DNA of 64,000 bases from contig OY282386.1 in assembly GCA_958295945.1 (NCBI GenBank), positions 2,307,864 through 2,371,863 on the forward strand, read 5' to 3'. Positions 44,346 to 53,384 of this stretch are shown in pieces. This DNA is from Candidatus Poribacteria bacterium (lineage in GTDB: Bacteria > Poribacteria > WGA-4E > WGA-3G). Numbering within the stretch: the stretch's first letter is position 1; every line of letters begins with the position of its first letter. The notes under the pieces were generated by a model. The model was not told where the DNA came from. It saw nothing but the letters and a program-made list of their open reading frames with translations, and ran no database searches. The position numbers and the translations under genes were made by a program.

Positions 44346-47033
44346 CTATAGATACGGTTTACAATCCCATACAAGAATTGTACCGTTCCTACAACCTGTA
44401 GCAAGCATTGCACCATCTGGTGAGAAAGCCATTGATTGCACGAACGAATTATGTCCATTAAATGCATGAATTTGTTCACCTGAGGGGACATCCCATATCT
44501 GTATAGCCAGATTCTCCCAGCCCTTATTCCACCAAGTTGCTCCTGCGAGATACTTACTGCACGCTGAAAATACTAACGGACATGTCCTTCGGTAGACTTC
44601 ATTTTGAGGAATTGTGCGAACAGTTGTAAAATCATTAGCACTCCACAAACGGATTTCTTGGTTTAATTCACCGGCAATCAGATTACCGCATGGAGAAAAG
44701 ACAATATCTAATGGATCGCTTGGTGTTTCCATAGCTAATTCTGCAATCTCCTTACCCAAATCAACATCCCATACTCTTGCAGTGTTATCCTTTGATCCAC
44801 TCGCTATTCGTTTCCCATCAGGTGAAAATGCTAATGACAATATTTCATCAGTATGACCAGTAAAATGCATCGGACTCTCAGGATTTTCAAAATGCCACAC
44901 ATACACTGCGCCATTTTTGCCTCCAACCGCGAGTTGATCTCCATACGGTGCAAAAACCTTAGGATGATGCCATTCTGTCGGTACAGATGTTGTTGTTATC
45001 TTTACCTTAAGTTCTTCTGGCTTATTGACATCCCATATCTTCGTCTCATCATCATAATCCATTGCAAGTATCTCTCCAGAAGGTAAAACAGTGAAATGAT
45101 GTATCCATTCTTTTTCTAATAATGGATCCTTCCTACATTTATCTTTAGTATCCCATAACATAATTCCGTTATTGATAATTGTGCTTGCCAGTGTGTTATC
45201 ATCAACCCACATCACTTTTGGTGAAGGCCATGGGAATTCTGGCTCACGTACTATAGAGAAAGATGGAATTCCATCCTCTGTATGTTTAATGCATGAAGAA
45301 TCGGTCAATTGCTTTTTATAAGCAATTGCTATAGATTTTGCAAAACCATATCGTCCAATACCCACTGATATCTCAAGCAACTTATCTCTATCTTCAACAT
45401 CCCATACTTCAATTGTGTTGGTGGAACTAAGATAAACTAATGCCAACAATCTGCCATCTTCTGTGTAAAACGGGTCGTCATAATTTGGAAATTCCATTTT
45501 CTGTGTTCCTGATGCGAGAACCCATACCCGTAATGTTCCATCACTGGATGCAACGAATTGTCCACACGGTGAAAATGCAACAGCATCTACCCAATCCTCA
45601 TGTCCTGAAAAATGTGCTATTTGTTCTCCGGATGTTATATCCCACACTGACACACATCGGTCAACGCGTTTGTCATCTTTCAAAGTTTCGTCGGCAGCTG
45701 CTCCAGCTATCAGACGACTATCTGAAGAAAAAACAAATTCCCTACCCGCAAATTTGATAATTTGTTTACCCGTTTTGGGATCCCAGACATAAATTTGCGT
45801 TCCCTCTGTATCAGGATTCAGGCAGACATCATCGTCATTATACACTTTTGAATTTCCAGCAGTCGCTGCGAGTAAGTTGCCATCGGGTGAAAACTCAAGT
45901 TGCCATATATCATTTGATCTCCATTCATAATTTCCGCGATCCATCTGTGCGATATGTGTCCCATTTTGAATATTTAAAACTGTAACAATACCGTCCATTT
46001 CAGCAGCAGCAACCCATTTACCATTAGATGAACAAGCAAGTTCACCGTAGGCATCTTGCTCCTCAAATTGCATAACGCACTCTCCACTCTCAACATCATA
46101 TACCTTGAGGATGTCATCTACAGTATCTGCCACAATCCATTTGCCATCATGAGAAAACGCAGTAGAACCGATACTGTGTTGTGGTTCCCATAAAGAAATC
46201 GGTAACATTGTAGACGTATCATACCACCACAATCCCATACCTGAACCAACGGCAAAACACGTTCCATCGGGTGAAAGTTTGATATCCTGTATGTCACCTT
46301 TTCCAAATCGGACAATAACATCCTTTTGTAGTGCCCAAGTATTTCCTGATGGATCATCTACGATTGCGTTTAACACTTTTGGTCTTATGTTATTTGTCGC
46401 TCTGTCATTTAACTTAATTGATTGATGTGTATGATCGGTATTTTTTACCATTTTTCCTCCTCTTGATGGGTCTACGCCAAATTCCTTTCGCAAGAGTTCA
46501 CGAGTTTCCCTTAATTTCGTTTTCACTGTGCCTTCGGTCAGTGTGAACTCAGCTGCAATGTCCTTAACACTCCACGACTCTAAGTAATACAATTCTGCCA
46601 CTGAACGCACCTTTTGTGGAAGGTGATGAACAGCTTCTTTTGCATCAGCAATTAACTGCATGTTTCTAAACCGTGCAGTAGCTGCTTGATCTATATGTTC
46701 AATTATCTCAGAATGTAGATGTGGGATTTCACTTCGTGATTGTCTTGCCAAGGTGTAATAACGTTTACATGCGTTGAGTGCGATGCGGTGTAGCCACGGT
46801 CCAAAACTATCAACATTTCTCAATCCAGTGATGTTTTGCCAAACGGATATCCAGATGTCAGCATGTATTTCTTCGGCATCTTGCAGATGTCTTGAATTAG
46901 CGACTATGACACGCCATATCCGAGGTTTATAACGGGACATGAGTTCTGCAAAGGCTGCTTCATTTCTATTCTGTACAAGCTGAATGAGTTCTGCATCTGT
47001 TAGGTCACTCAAAGCAAGAAAATTGTTGTACAT
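44346..47033 (-). CDS. ECF sigma factor-WD40 fusion protein
   Basis: An 895-aa protein. Residues 1-194 are an ECF sigma factor closely related to its downstream neighbour (same AFAELMSRYKPRIWRVIVAN block; region 4 LPQKVRSVAELYYLESWSVK). A junction Met195 with its own ribosome binding site begins a 701-aa propeller part with the signature WALQKDVIVRFGKG and C-terminal LATGCRNGTILVWDCK. WD40 blades are less regular in the middle (about 480-640). The gene lies 45 bases upstream of the next fusion gene and 96 bases downstream of a stand-alone propeller gene, so it is likely part of one long transcript. Confidence 0.92.
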   Translation of the reverse strand: MYNNFLALSDLTDAELIQLVQNRNEAAFAELMSRYKPRIWRVIVANSRHLQDAEEIHADIWISVWQNITGLRNVDSFGPWLHRIALNACKRYYTLARQSRSEIPHLHSEIIEHIDQAATARFRNMQLIADAKEAVHHLPQKVRSVAELYYLESWSVKDIAAEFTLTEGTVKTKLRETRELLRKEFGVDPSRGGKMVKNTDHTHQSIKLNDRATNNIRPKVLNAIVDDPSGNTWALQKDVIVRFGKGDIQDIKLSPDGTCFAVGSGMGLWWYDTSTMLPISLWEPQHSIGSTAFSHDGKWIVADTVDDILKVYDVESGECVMQFEEQDAYGELACSSNGKWVAAAEMDGIVTVLNIQNGTHIAQMDRGNYEWRSNDIWQLEFSPDGNLLAATAGNSKVYNDDDVCLNPDTEGTQIYVWDPKTGKQIIKFAGREFVFSSDSRLIAGAAADETLKDDKRVDRCVSVWDITSGEQIAHFSGHEDWVDAVAFSPCGQFVASSDGTLRVWVLASGTQKMEFPNYDDPFYTEDGRLLALVYLSSTNTIEVWDVEDRDKLLEISVGIGRYGFAKSIAIAYKKQLTDSSCIKHTEDGIPSFSIVREPEFPWPSPKVMWVDDNTLASTIINNGIMLWDTKDKCRKDPLLEKEWIHHFTVLPSGEILAMDYDDETKIWDVNKPEELKVKITTTSVPTEWHHPKVFAPYGDQLAVGGKNGAVYVWHFENPESPMHFTGHTDEILSLAFSPDGKRIASGSKDNTARVWDVDLGKEIAELAMETPSDPLDIVFSPCGNLIAGELNQEIRLWSANDFTTVRTIPQNEVYRRTCPLVFSACSKYLAGATWWNKGWENLAIQIWDVPSGEQIHAFNGHNSFVQSMAFSPDGAMLATGCRNGTILVWDCKPYL
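46449..46464 (-). promoter_or_regulatory. Internal ribosome binding site and ATG at a sigma/WD40 junction
   Basis: AAGAGGAGGAAAA precedes ATG (46451-46449), a full AGGAGG with a four-base gap. It falls at residue 195 of the fusion, the same position as in the neighbouring fusion gene. Confidence 0.72.
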
Positions 47034-47129
47034 AAAAACAGATTCCTGAGCCAGTTTTAATGTATAGAGGAGGGTTTTATAGTAAAAGGTTTAAAAAAAT
47101 AGAAGTCGGACTTTGTGATTTTATGACAA

Positions 47130-49172
47130 TCACAGATATGGTGTTAGGTCCCAAAGCAGGATAGTGCCATCATAACTTGAACTGGCTAAGAGTTTGTTGT
47201 CGGGAGAGAAGGCGAGTGCGTGTACATCTGTTGTATGTCCACTAAATGTAACAATTTGTTTGCCGGTTTCAACATTCCATAAACAGATGACCATTTTCTC
47301 CATGCCTTCTCGCCACCATGTCCCAGCAGCAAAATATTTCCCACACATGGAAAAGTTAGCAGCCCAAAACATATCTTCTAACCCTTGCGGTAGGGACAAC
47401 CGAGCAAGGTAGGCATCCTCTTGCACATCATACAAATATGTGTCATCACCAATGGAAGATAAATACTTTCCATCATGAGAAATGTGCGTGACCTCACGAG
47501 ATCTTGGTTTCAAATGTCTCAAGACGAGTCTTCCAAGGATTCGTGTAATAACATTATCATTCAGAGAATTATCAATATCTTCACCAAGTTCCATGTCCCA
47601 CGAAATGACATGCGCGTGAGGATAATTTGATTCACTTGCAAGTATTTTTCCGTCAAAACTGAATTGTAAATCACAAATTGTTTCATCGTCCTCGTTATCA
47701 TTTGACGCCACTGTGTGTTTCAGTTCATAGAGTTGATTTCTACTTTGTACATCCCACACCTTGAGGTTACCATCTTTATCAGCATAGGCAAATAACTTGC
47801 CTGTTGGTGATAATGCAGGAAATGCACTCCAATACTCACGACCTGTCCCTTCAATAAGAGGGATACCATTCCCATCAGCTTCCCAGAGTGTAACATTATC
47901 ATTTTTGATGCTGGCAACATAGAGTTGTCCATCATTGGTTTTATATAGAAACTGATTTTTACCTGCTGATTCCGCTTTAACTGCAGGACGTGAGCGTTTA
48001 CTCTCAATATCCCATAACATAACACCTTCATGATGATGTTTTACTGCTAACATTTTACCATCATCCGAAAACAATGCAGTAGGAAACGAAACAGACGTAC
48101 GTTCATAAGCCGGAAACGAAATAGGCGAATGTATAAACTGTCGCTTATATGGGTGTTCAGGTGTCCATACGTTGATAAAATCATGTCTGCTTTCGTAAGC
48201 AAGTTGCGAACCGTTTGAAAACGCGATGGTATTGCCCCAATCATCTTCATCGGAAAATTGGACAGTATTGCCCCAAACTTGATCATTATAAAGTTCCTCC
48301 TCACTCTCAAGGTCGCGGACTGAGATTGTGGCAGGACCGGTATCGTCATAATGGACAATCACTGCACGTAGTATTCCATCTGGTGTCCAAGCCGGAATTA
48401 TACGATACACTTTACCATAGTCGGAATATGATTGCACTCTTTGCCATGTATTCACATCCCATACTTGGACGGTGCCATCTTCACCACCAGAAGCGAGGAA
48501 CTTCCCACAAGGTGAAAAGCAGAGCGTTGAGATGCAATCGGTGTGTACTGATAGGCATGCGATTTGTTTGCCGCTTTCCATATCCCACACGATTATTGAC
48601 TCTGCATCGTCAGTGGTAGTGGTGCCGCATGTAAACACTACCAGGCGAGTATCAGGTGAGAAACTAATTGGACTATCATAACTTTCTTCTTCAGTGTCTG
48701 CAGTGAATTGTGCAACCGGTTTAGCGGTTTCAGCATGCCATACTTCAGCAGTAGGAGCATTTGCATAAACGACTGCAAGATATTGACTATCATTTGAAAA
48801 AGTCAAATTTGTAATATATTCATCTAATTTTACTTGTGATAAGCATGCGCCATTTTGGATATCCAATACCTTTAGAATCTCATCTGAATTGCAGACAGCA
48901 ATCCACTTTCCATTGGGTGAAAAGGCAATGTGAAATATCATTCCGCGTTCTGTCTCCCATAGCGCGATAGGAGATAAGGTCTCCAAGTCATACACCCAAA
49001 GACCTATTGTGTTTCCTACTGCAAGATATTGTCCATCTGGTGAAAAAGCAAAGTCAGGATTACACCCGCGCCCCAATCGTGTAATCGAACCTTCCGGCAG
49101 GGCCCAGGTTGTTACATCAACATTATCAATGTGTTCTGGTGTGGATACTGTAGATTTGTCTTTTTTCAACAT
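47130..49172 (-). CDS. WD40 propeller protein (stand-alone)
   Basis: The ATG at 49172 follows AAGGAGGAATT; a longer frame from 49211 overlaps the previous gene and is rejected. It encodes 680 aa: signature WALPEGSITRLGRG, blades such as ISTLCFSPCGKFLASGGEDG, ending LASSSYDGTILLWDLTPYL. It starts 14 bases after the stop of the sigma-WD40 gene 49187-51796 and is a close paralogue of that gene's propeller (shared QFLYKTNDG, YVASI, PLIEGTGREYWS). The last 75 bases or so are nearly identical in both. It is probably cotranscribed and may compete with the fused propeller for the same ligand. Confidence 0.91.
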   Translation of the reverse strand: MLKKDKSTVSTPEHIDNVDVTTWALPEGSITRLGRGCNPDFAFSPDGQYLAVGNTIGLWVYDLETLSPIALWETERGMIFHIAFSPNGKWIAVCNSDEILKVLDIQNGACLSQVKLDEYITNLTFSNDSQYLAVVYANAPTAEVWHAETAKPVAQFTADTEEESYDSPISFSPDTRLVVFTCGTTTTDDAESIIVWDMESGKQIACLSVHTDCISTLCFSPCGKFLASGGEDGTVQVWDVNTWQRVQSYSDYGKVYRIIPAWTPDGILRAVIVHYDDTGPATISVRDLESEEELYNDQVWGNTVQFSDEDDWGNTIAFSNGSQLAYESRHDFINVWTPEHPYKRQFIHSPISFPAYERTSVSFPTALFSDDGKMLAVKHHHEGVMLWDIESKRSRPAVKAESAGKNQFLYKTNDGQLYVASIKNDNVTLWEADGNGIPLIEGTGREYWSAFPALSPTGKLFAYADKDGNLKVWDVQSRNQLYELKHTVASNDNEDDETICDLQFSFDGKILASESNYPHAHVISWDMELGEDIDNSLNDNVITRILGRLVLRHLKPRSREVTHISHDGKYLSSIGDDTYLYDVQEDAYLARLSLPQGLEDMFWAANFSMCGKYFAAGTWWREGMEKMVICLWNVETGKQIVTFSGHTTDVHALAFSPDNKLLASSSYDGTILLWDLTPYL

Positions 49173-49186
49173 AATTCCTCCTTGTT

Positions 49187-51796
49187 CTAAAGATAAGGTG
49201 TTAGATCCCAAAGCAGGATAGTGCCATCATAACTTGAACTGGCTAAGAGTTTGTTATCGGGAGAGAAGGCGATTTCTTCCAAAATATCTGTCGGTCCCCT
49301 AAAGGTGACAAGATGTTTTCCACTCGTAACATCCCATAGGTCGATAGGATAACTCTTCAAATCCTTATGCGATGTTTCTATTGCCATGTACTGACCACAC
49401 ACAGAATATGCTCCTAGACCCTCAAATTGTTCAAATTCTGGTGGATAGGACAACTTTTTTACTATTTCTGTCCATGTAGGGTTACACAAGCAGGTTACAT
49501 CTTCGCAGTATTCCTGTTGGGTGATATCCCAATATTGCTTTCCTTCTTTTCCTAAGTAAGCATGGTACAGTCCACATCTGCAAAATCGGACACCCTTGAT
49601 TTCATCACCTGGCAACGTTTCTATCTCTTCACCAAGTTCCATGTCCCACAGTTTAACATTCCGAGATTTTGATGTACTTACGAGCAATTTTCCATCCTGA
49701 CTGAATTCCAAGTCATGAACATGATCATCTTCATCCTCATCATCGTCATTAGGTGGTTCAAGAGGATGAGTGAATTCATGAAGTTTCTCTCCATTTTGTA
49801 CATCCAACACTTGTACGGTGCCATCCTCGCCAGCATAAGCGAATAACGTACCTGTTGGTGCTAATGCCGGAGGTGCGCTCCAATATTCACGTCCAGTTCC
49901 TTCAATAAGAGGGATACCATTCCCATCAGCTTCCCATAGTGTTACGGTCTCATTTATGATACTTGCGACATAGAGTCGTCCATCATTGGTTTTATATAGA
50001 AACTGATTTTTTCCCGCAGATACCTCTTTGATTGCAGGACGCGAACGTTTACTTTCAATGTCCCATAACACGACACCTTCTTGAAAGTGTTCAGCAGCTA
50101 ATGTTTTACCATCCTGGGAGAATACAATCGATCTCGGCCACGAGATAGGTGAATGTGTAAATTGACGTTTGTTTGGATTGTCAAGAGTCCACACGTTGAT
50201 ATATTCATGTCGGCATTCATAGGCAAGTTGTGATCCGTTAGAAAACAGGACATTGTTCCCCCAATCACCAATGGATGCAAATTCTATATTATTGCCCCAA
50301 ACTTGATCACTATAAAGTTGCTCATTGCTTTCAAGGTCCCGGACAGAGATAGTAGCTGGACCGGTCTCCTCATAATTCATGATCACTGCGAGTAAAATTC
50401 CATCTGGTGTATACGAGGGGACAACAATACTATATGGGTGTCCATAATCGGTATATTCTCGTATCTGTTGCCAAGTATTAACATCCCAGACGAACACTGT
50501 GCCATCTTTACTACCAGATGTGAGAAACTTTCCACAAGGTGAAAAGCAGAGAGTCGTTACCCAATATTTATGTGCTGATAGGCACGCAATTAGTTCACGG
50601 CTTTTCATATCCCACACTAATATTGATCCTGCCTCATCTGAGTTAGCGGACATACACGTTGACACAATCAGTCGAGTACCAGGTGAGAAACTAATAGGTT
50701 GGTAATGTCCTGCTCTTTCATCGTCTGCCGTGAATTTTGCATACAACTTGCCGGTTTCTGCATGATGGACAACAACAACAGGAGTACCACCATAGTCAGA
50801 AGAATTAACTGCAATATACTTATTGTCATGGGAAAAAGTTGTACTTTCTACGAAAGTCTCAAATTTAACTTGTGTCAAACAAGTGCCATTCTGAACATCC
50901 AAAATCTTAAGTATTCGTCCTGAAAAACTGGCGACTATCCATTTACCGTTAGGTGAAAAGGCGACATCGTAAGCCACCCCTTGCTCTGCCTCCCAAAGTG
51001 AGATAGGAGAAAGCGTTGCGAGGTCATATATCCATAGTCCTATGCAGGTGCCAATAGCAAGGGACTGTCCATCAGGTGAGAACGTCATTTTAGGTTCACT
51101 TCCGCGCCCTAAACGCGCAATCGCACTTTCGGGAAGTGCCCAAGTTGTTACATCACCTTGAAATAAACCTACCGGCACGGGAGTTGAGGTGTCTTGGTTT
51201 TCCATAAAATTATCTCCTTGTCCTTGATATATGTCATCTTGGAATATAGGTTCTTCTTGTACTAAGCGATTTCTTGCTCGGCTGAGCCGACTTTTTACTG
51301 TGTTCAGAGGGACACCTAAAGCCTCACTAATCGCTTTACAGGACATTTCTCCGAGATAGTGGAGGATCATCGTTGTGCGTTCTGTCCCCGGCAACATTTC
51401 CAGAAGGTTATAAACGATTTCGCTACGACGTTCTGCGGATGCTATTTCACGTTGTTCTGCTACATAAGAGGCATAAGCAGATTTTTCCAGTATTTCCTCA
51501 CTTGTTGAATCCAGGGATTGCATCACAATCCTTTTCTTACGAAGCCGTGCTAAACACTGCCGATGTGCAATCGTATAGAGCCATCCAGAAAACCGATTCG
51601 GATCTTGTAGGGTTGGTAGCTTTTTGTATACTTGAAGGAAGGTATCCTGAGTTATTTCCTCAGCAATATGATAATCACCGATTTTACGCCATGCAAACGA
51701 ATGTACACTCTTACGATATTTGTTAACCAACTCGCTAAATGCCCCTTCATCACCTGACAATATGTCATAAATCAATTGAACGTCATCTTTTACCAT
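49187..51796 (-). CDS. ECF sigma factor-WD40 fusion protein (second sigma type)
   Basis: An 869-aa protein, first gene of the array. Residues 1-197 are an ECF sigma factor of a different subtype from the other two: LIYDILSGDEGAFSELVNKY, DYHIAEEITQDTFLQVYKKL, WLYTIAHRQCLARLRKKR, and region 4 LPGTERTTMILHYLGEMSCK then ALGVPLNTVKSRLSRARNRL. At residue 198 a Met with its own ribosome binding site begins a 672-aa propeller with the signature WALPESAIARLGRG and the end LASSSYDGTILLWDLTPYL. TAGGAG precedes the gene start. A possible ECF-type promoter lies just upstream, suggesting self-control. Confidence 0.92.
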   Translation of the reverse strand: MVKDDVQLIYDILSGDEGAFSELVNKYRKSVHSFAWRKIGDYHIAEEITQDTFLQVYKKLPTLQDPNRFSGWLYTIAHRQCLARLRKKRIVMQSLDSTSEEILEKSAYASYVAEQREIASAERRSEIVYNLLEMLPGTERTTMILHYLGEMSCKAISEALGVPLNTVKSRLSRARNRLVQEEPIFQDDIYQGQGDNFMENQDTSTPVPVGLFQGDVTTWALPESAIARLGRGSEPKMTFSPDGQSLAIGTCIGLWIYDLATLSPISLWEAEQGVAYDVAFSPNGKWIVASFSGRILKILDVQNGTCLTQVKFETFVESTTFSHDNKYIAVNSSDYGGTPVVVVHHAETGKLYAKFTADDERAGHYQPISFSPGTRLIVSTCMSANSDEAGSILVWDMKSRELIACLSAHKYWVTTLCFSPCGKFLTSGSKDGTVFVWDVNTWQQIREYTDYGHPYSIVVPSYTPDGILLAVIMNYEETGPATISVRDLESNEQLYSDQVWGNNIEFASIGDWGNNVLFSNGSQLAYECRHEYINVWTLDNPNKRQFTHSPISWPRSIVFSQDGKTLAAEHFQEGVVLWDIESKRSRPAIKEVSAGKNQFLYKTNDGRLYVASIINETVTLWEADGNGIPLIEGTGREYWSAPPALAPTGTLFAYAGEDGTVQVLDVQNGEKLHEFTHPLEPPNDDDEDEDDHVHDLEFSQDGKLLVSTSKSRNVKLWDMELGEEIETLPGDEIKGVRFCRCGLYHAYLGKEGKQYWDITQQEYCEDVTCLCNPTWTEIVKKLSYPPEFEQFEGLGAYSVCGQYMAIETSHKDLKSYPIDLWDVTSGKHLVTFRGPTDILEEIAFSPDNKLLASSSYDGTILLWDLTPYL
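51203..51219 (-). promoter_or_regulatory. Internal ribosome binding site and ATG at a sigma/WD40 junction
   Basis: AAGGAGATAATTTT precedes ATG (51205-51203), an eight-base gap from AAGGAG. It lies in frame at residue 198, where this unrelated sigma type meets its propeller. Confidence 0.68.
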
Positions 51797-51832
51797 CAGA
51801 GACTCCTAATACAATCTATTTACTAATATATC

Positions 51833-51860
51833 ATGACGCGATTATTTCTTGGAAAGGTTG
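51833..51860 (-). promoter_or_regulatory. Candidate ECF-type promoter of the array
   Basis: On the minus strand TGCAACCT (core CAACCT, 51860-51855), a 16-base gap and CGTCAT (51838-51833) match the AAC/CGTC pattern of ECF promoters. They lie about 37 bases before the first gene. No equivalent is seen before the other sigma fusions. Confidence 0.4.
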
Positions 51861-51892
51861 CAGAGTTGACAGGTATTCGAAAATTATTATAC

Positions 51893-52034
51893 TAACCTAA
51901 GTTGCTACCTACAATATTTTTCAAATTACAACTATTTTTAGAGCAAAAACAAGGATGTTTTTGCTGATTCAGGAAATATTATGGTATAAATCGGGGTTAG
52001 AAACCCCTCCTACAATAGGTAGTAACTTAGGTTA
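51893..52034. mobile_element. MITE of the TAACCTAAGTT family, copy 2
   Basis: TAACCTAAGTTGCTACCTAC at the left and, inverted, AGGTAGTAACTTAGGTTA at the right. It shares ends and the internal AATCGGGGTTAGAAACCCCTCC hairpin with 37294-37441; the middle differs. The rest of the gap 51797-52233 holds nothing recognised except the candidate promoter. Confidence 0.82.
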
Positions 52035-52233
52035 GGTTATACGAATAACACTATTGTAGAGATTGTATTAATACAACAGAATTAAACACTCAATGGATGG
52101 ATAGGCACAACTGTATTAGGAATAAGGAGAATTTGAAATATTAAATGCTACTATAGAGGATATCAATTGAACCACATAAAAAACAATTGTATTCTCGTCT
52201 TATTGAGAGTTTACAAGATATGCTGGTCACTGA

Positions 52234-52773
52234 CTAAATTATATACCACATACCGATCTCAGCAGTAATGATACCCAGAAGTGCACCTGCAAGAACATCT
52301 GTAGGATAGTGTACCCCGAGATAGACACGGGCTACGCCTACCATAGATGCCCAGACAAATGCTCCAACTTGAATGACTGGCACCTGAAAGAAACTTGAAA
52401 GGAGAGTCATTATGAGAAATGCAGAGGTAGTGTGACCTGATGGAAAACTGAACTCATCTGGTGGTCGGACACGGAAGTGAACATCATCAATTTTATTATA
52501 GGGTCGGTCGCGCTTCAATGATTGTTTCAGAAGATGGTATAGACACCTTTCGATAGGAAATGCTACAAGGGCAGAAAACAAAAAGGGTTTACTCAGTGTG
52601 CTTTCAAAAGTCAAATAGATATATAAAACAATAAATGGATAAAGGTATCCATTTGCACTCCAAGATATTATTCGTAAAGAACGATTAAGTAACCTTTTAT
52701 CTCCCCAACCAAAGATACGGTTGAATAACACTGTATCCCAACGGGTAACATTATTTGTAATTGCTTTTAACAT
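52234..52773 (-). CDS. PAP2-family membrane phosphatase
   Basis: A 179-aa membrane protein with the phosphatase motifs in order: KRDRPYNK, FSFPSGHTTSAF and VARVYLGVHYPTDVLAG, including the conserved Arg, the two His and Asp. Four or five hydrophobic helices surround them. Members remove phosphate from lipids such as phosphatidic acid or undecaprenyl diphosphate. Being near pbpC, a role in undecaprenyl carrier recycling is plausible but unproven. Confidence 0.9.
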   Translation of the reverse strand: MLKAITNNVTRWDTVLFNRIFGWGDKRLLNRSLRIISWSANGYLYPFIVLYIYLTFESTLSKPFLFSALVAFPIERCLYHLLKQSLKRDRPYNKIDDVHFRVRPPDEFSFPSGHTTSAFLIMTLLSSFFQVPVIQVGAFVWASMVGVARVYLGVHYPTDVLAGALLGIITAEIGMWYII

Positions 52774-53384
52774 AGATTATTGATTCTTATATGCTTTATC
52801 AAAAGCATATTACATTTTCAGTCCATTCAACCAAGAAGTGTGGTTAAGGATGTTAATGTACATTTCCTCCCAAAACATTTCATTGTAAATCACCATGTGT
52901 AAAACTGCATGATAACAAGCAGGTAAATATTATACAACATTCAAAGGGTTTTTTCAAGAATAATTCTTTCTTGTGCAGGTTCATTTAGTTTCAAATTCTC
53001 TTGTAAATATTATCACTAATACCAACTCTTGGAGGGAGCGGTTTCCTAATCAATAGCGTCGAATTAGTTCCTCACTGCATATATCATACCATTTCTATAA
53101 ATGTTCATCCCATTAACATTTGTTAAGAATATCTTGAAGGACAGCACAAACTGGAAGTTTGTGCTACAAAAATGCGAAGTTTTCTATTAGAAATGGTATC
53201 AGTAATAAGACGTACTGCACATCTGTTCTGTATAGGAGTTAATATCTTTGGTTCATTCATATCAATAGAGGAATATGCCTCTTTGCCAAGGGTAAGTCTA
53301 CGAAGGAATAGGAATCAGTAGAATATGGAATTTCATTCTACCATTCGATTGGCTGTTGGACCAGACTGGTGTTACAGGCAATTT
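52774..53384. other. Intergenic region between PAP2 and pbpC
   Basis: About 610 bases without a supported gene. It contains the 114-bp MITE copy at 53086-53199. The remainder is AT-rich. Confidence 0.55.
53086..53199 (-). mobile_element. 114-bp MITE-like element carrying a REP hairpin, copy 2
   Basis: Reverse complement of 12251-12364: same length, same ATACCATTTCTA ends and the shared block TTCTTAACAAATGTTAATGG. The inner hairpin loop differs by one base from copy 1 (CACAAACTGGAAGTTTGTG). Confidence 0.85.

Noticed and set aside
49173-49211. N-terminal extension of the stand-alone propeller gene
   Set aside because: It overlaps the upstream stop, and the ATG at 49172 has AAGGAGG at the right distance.
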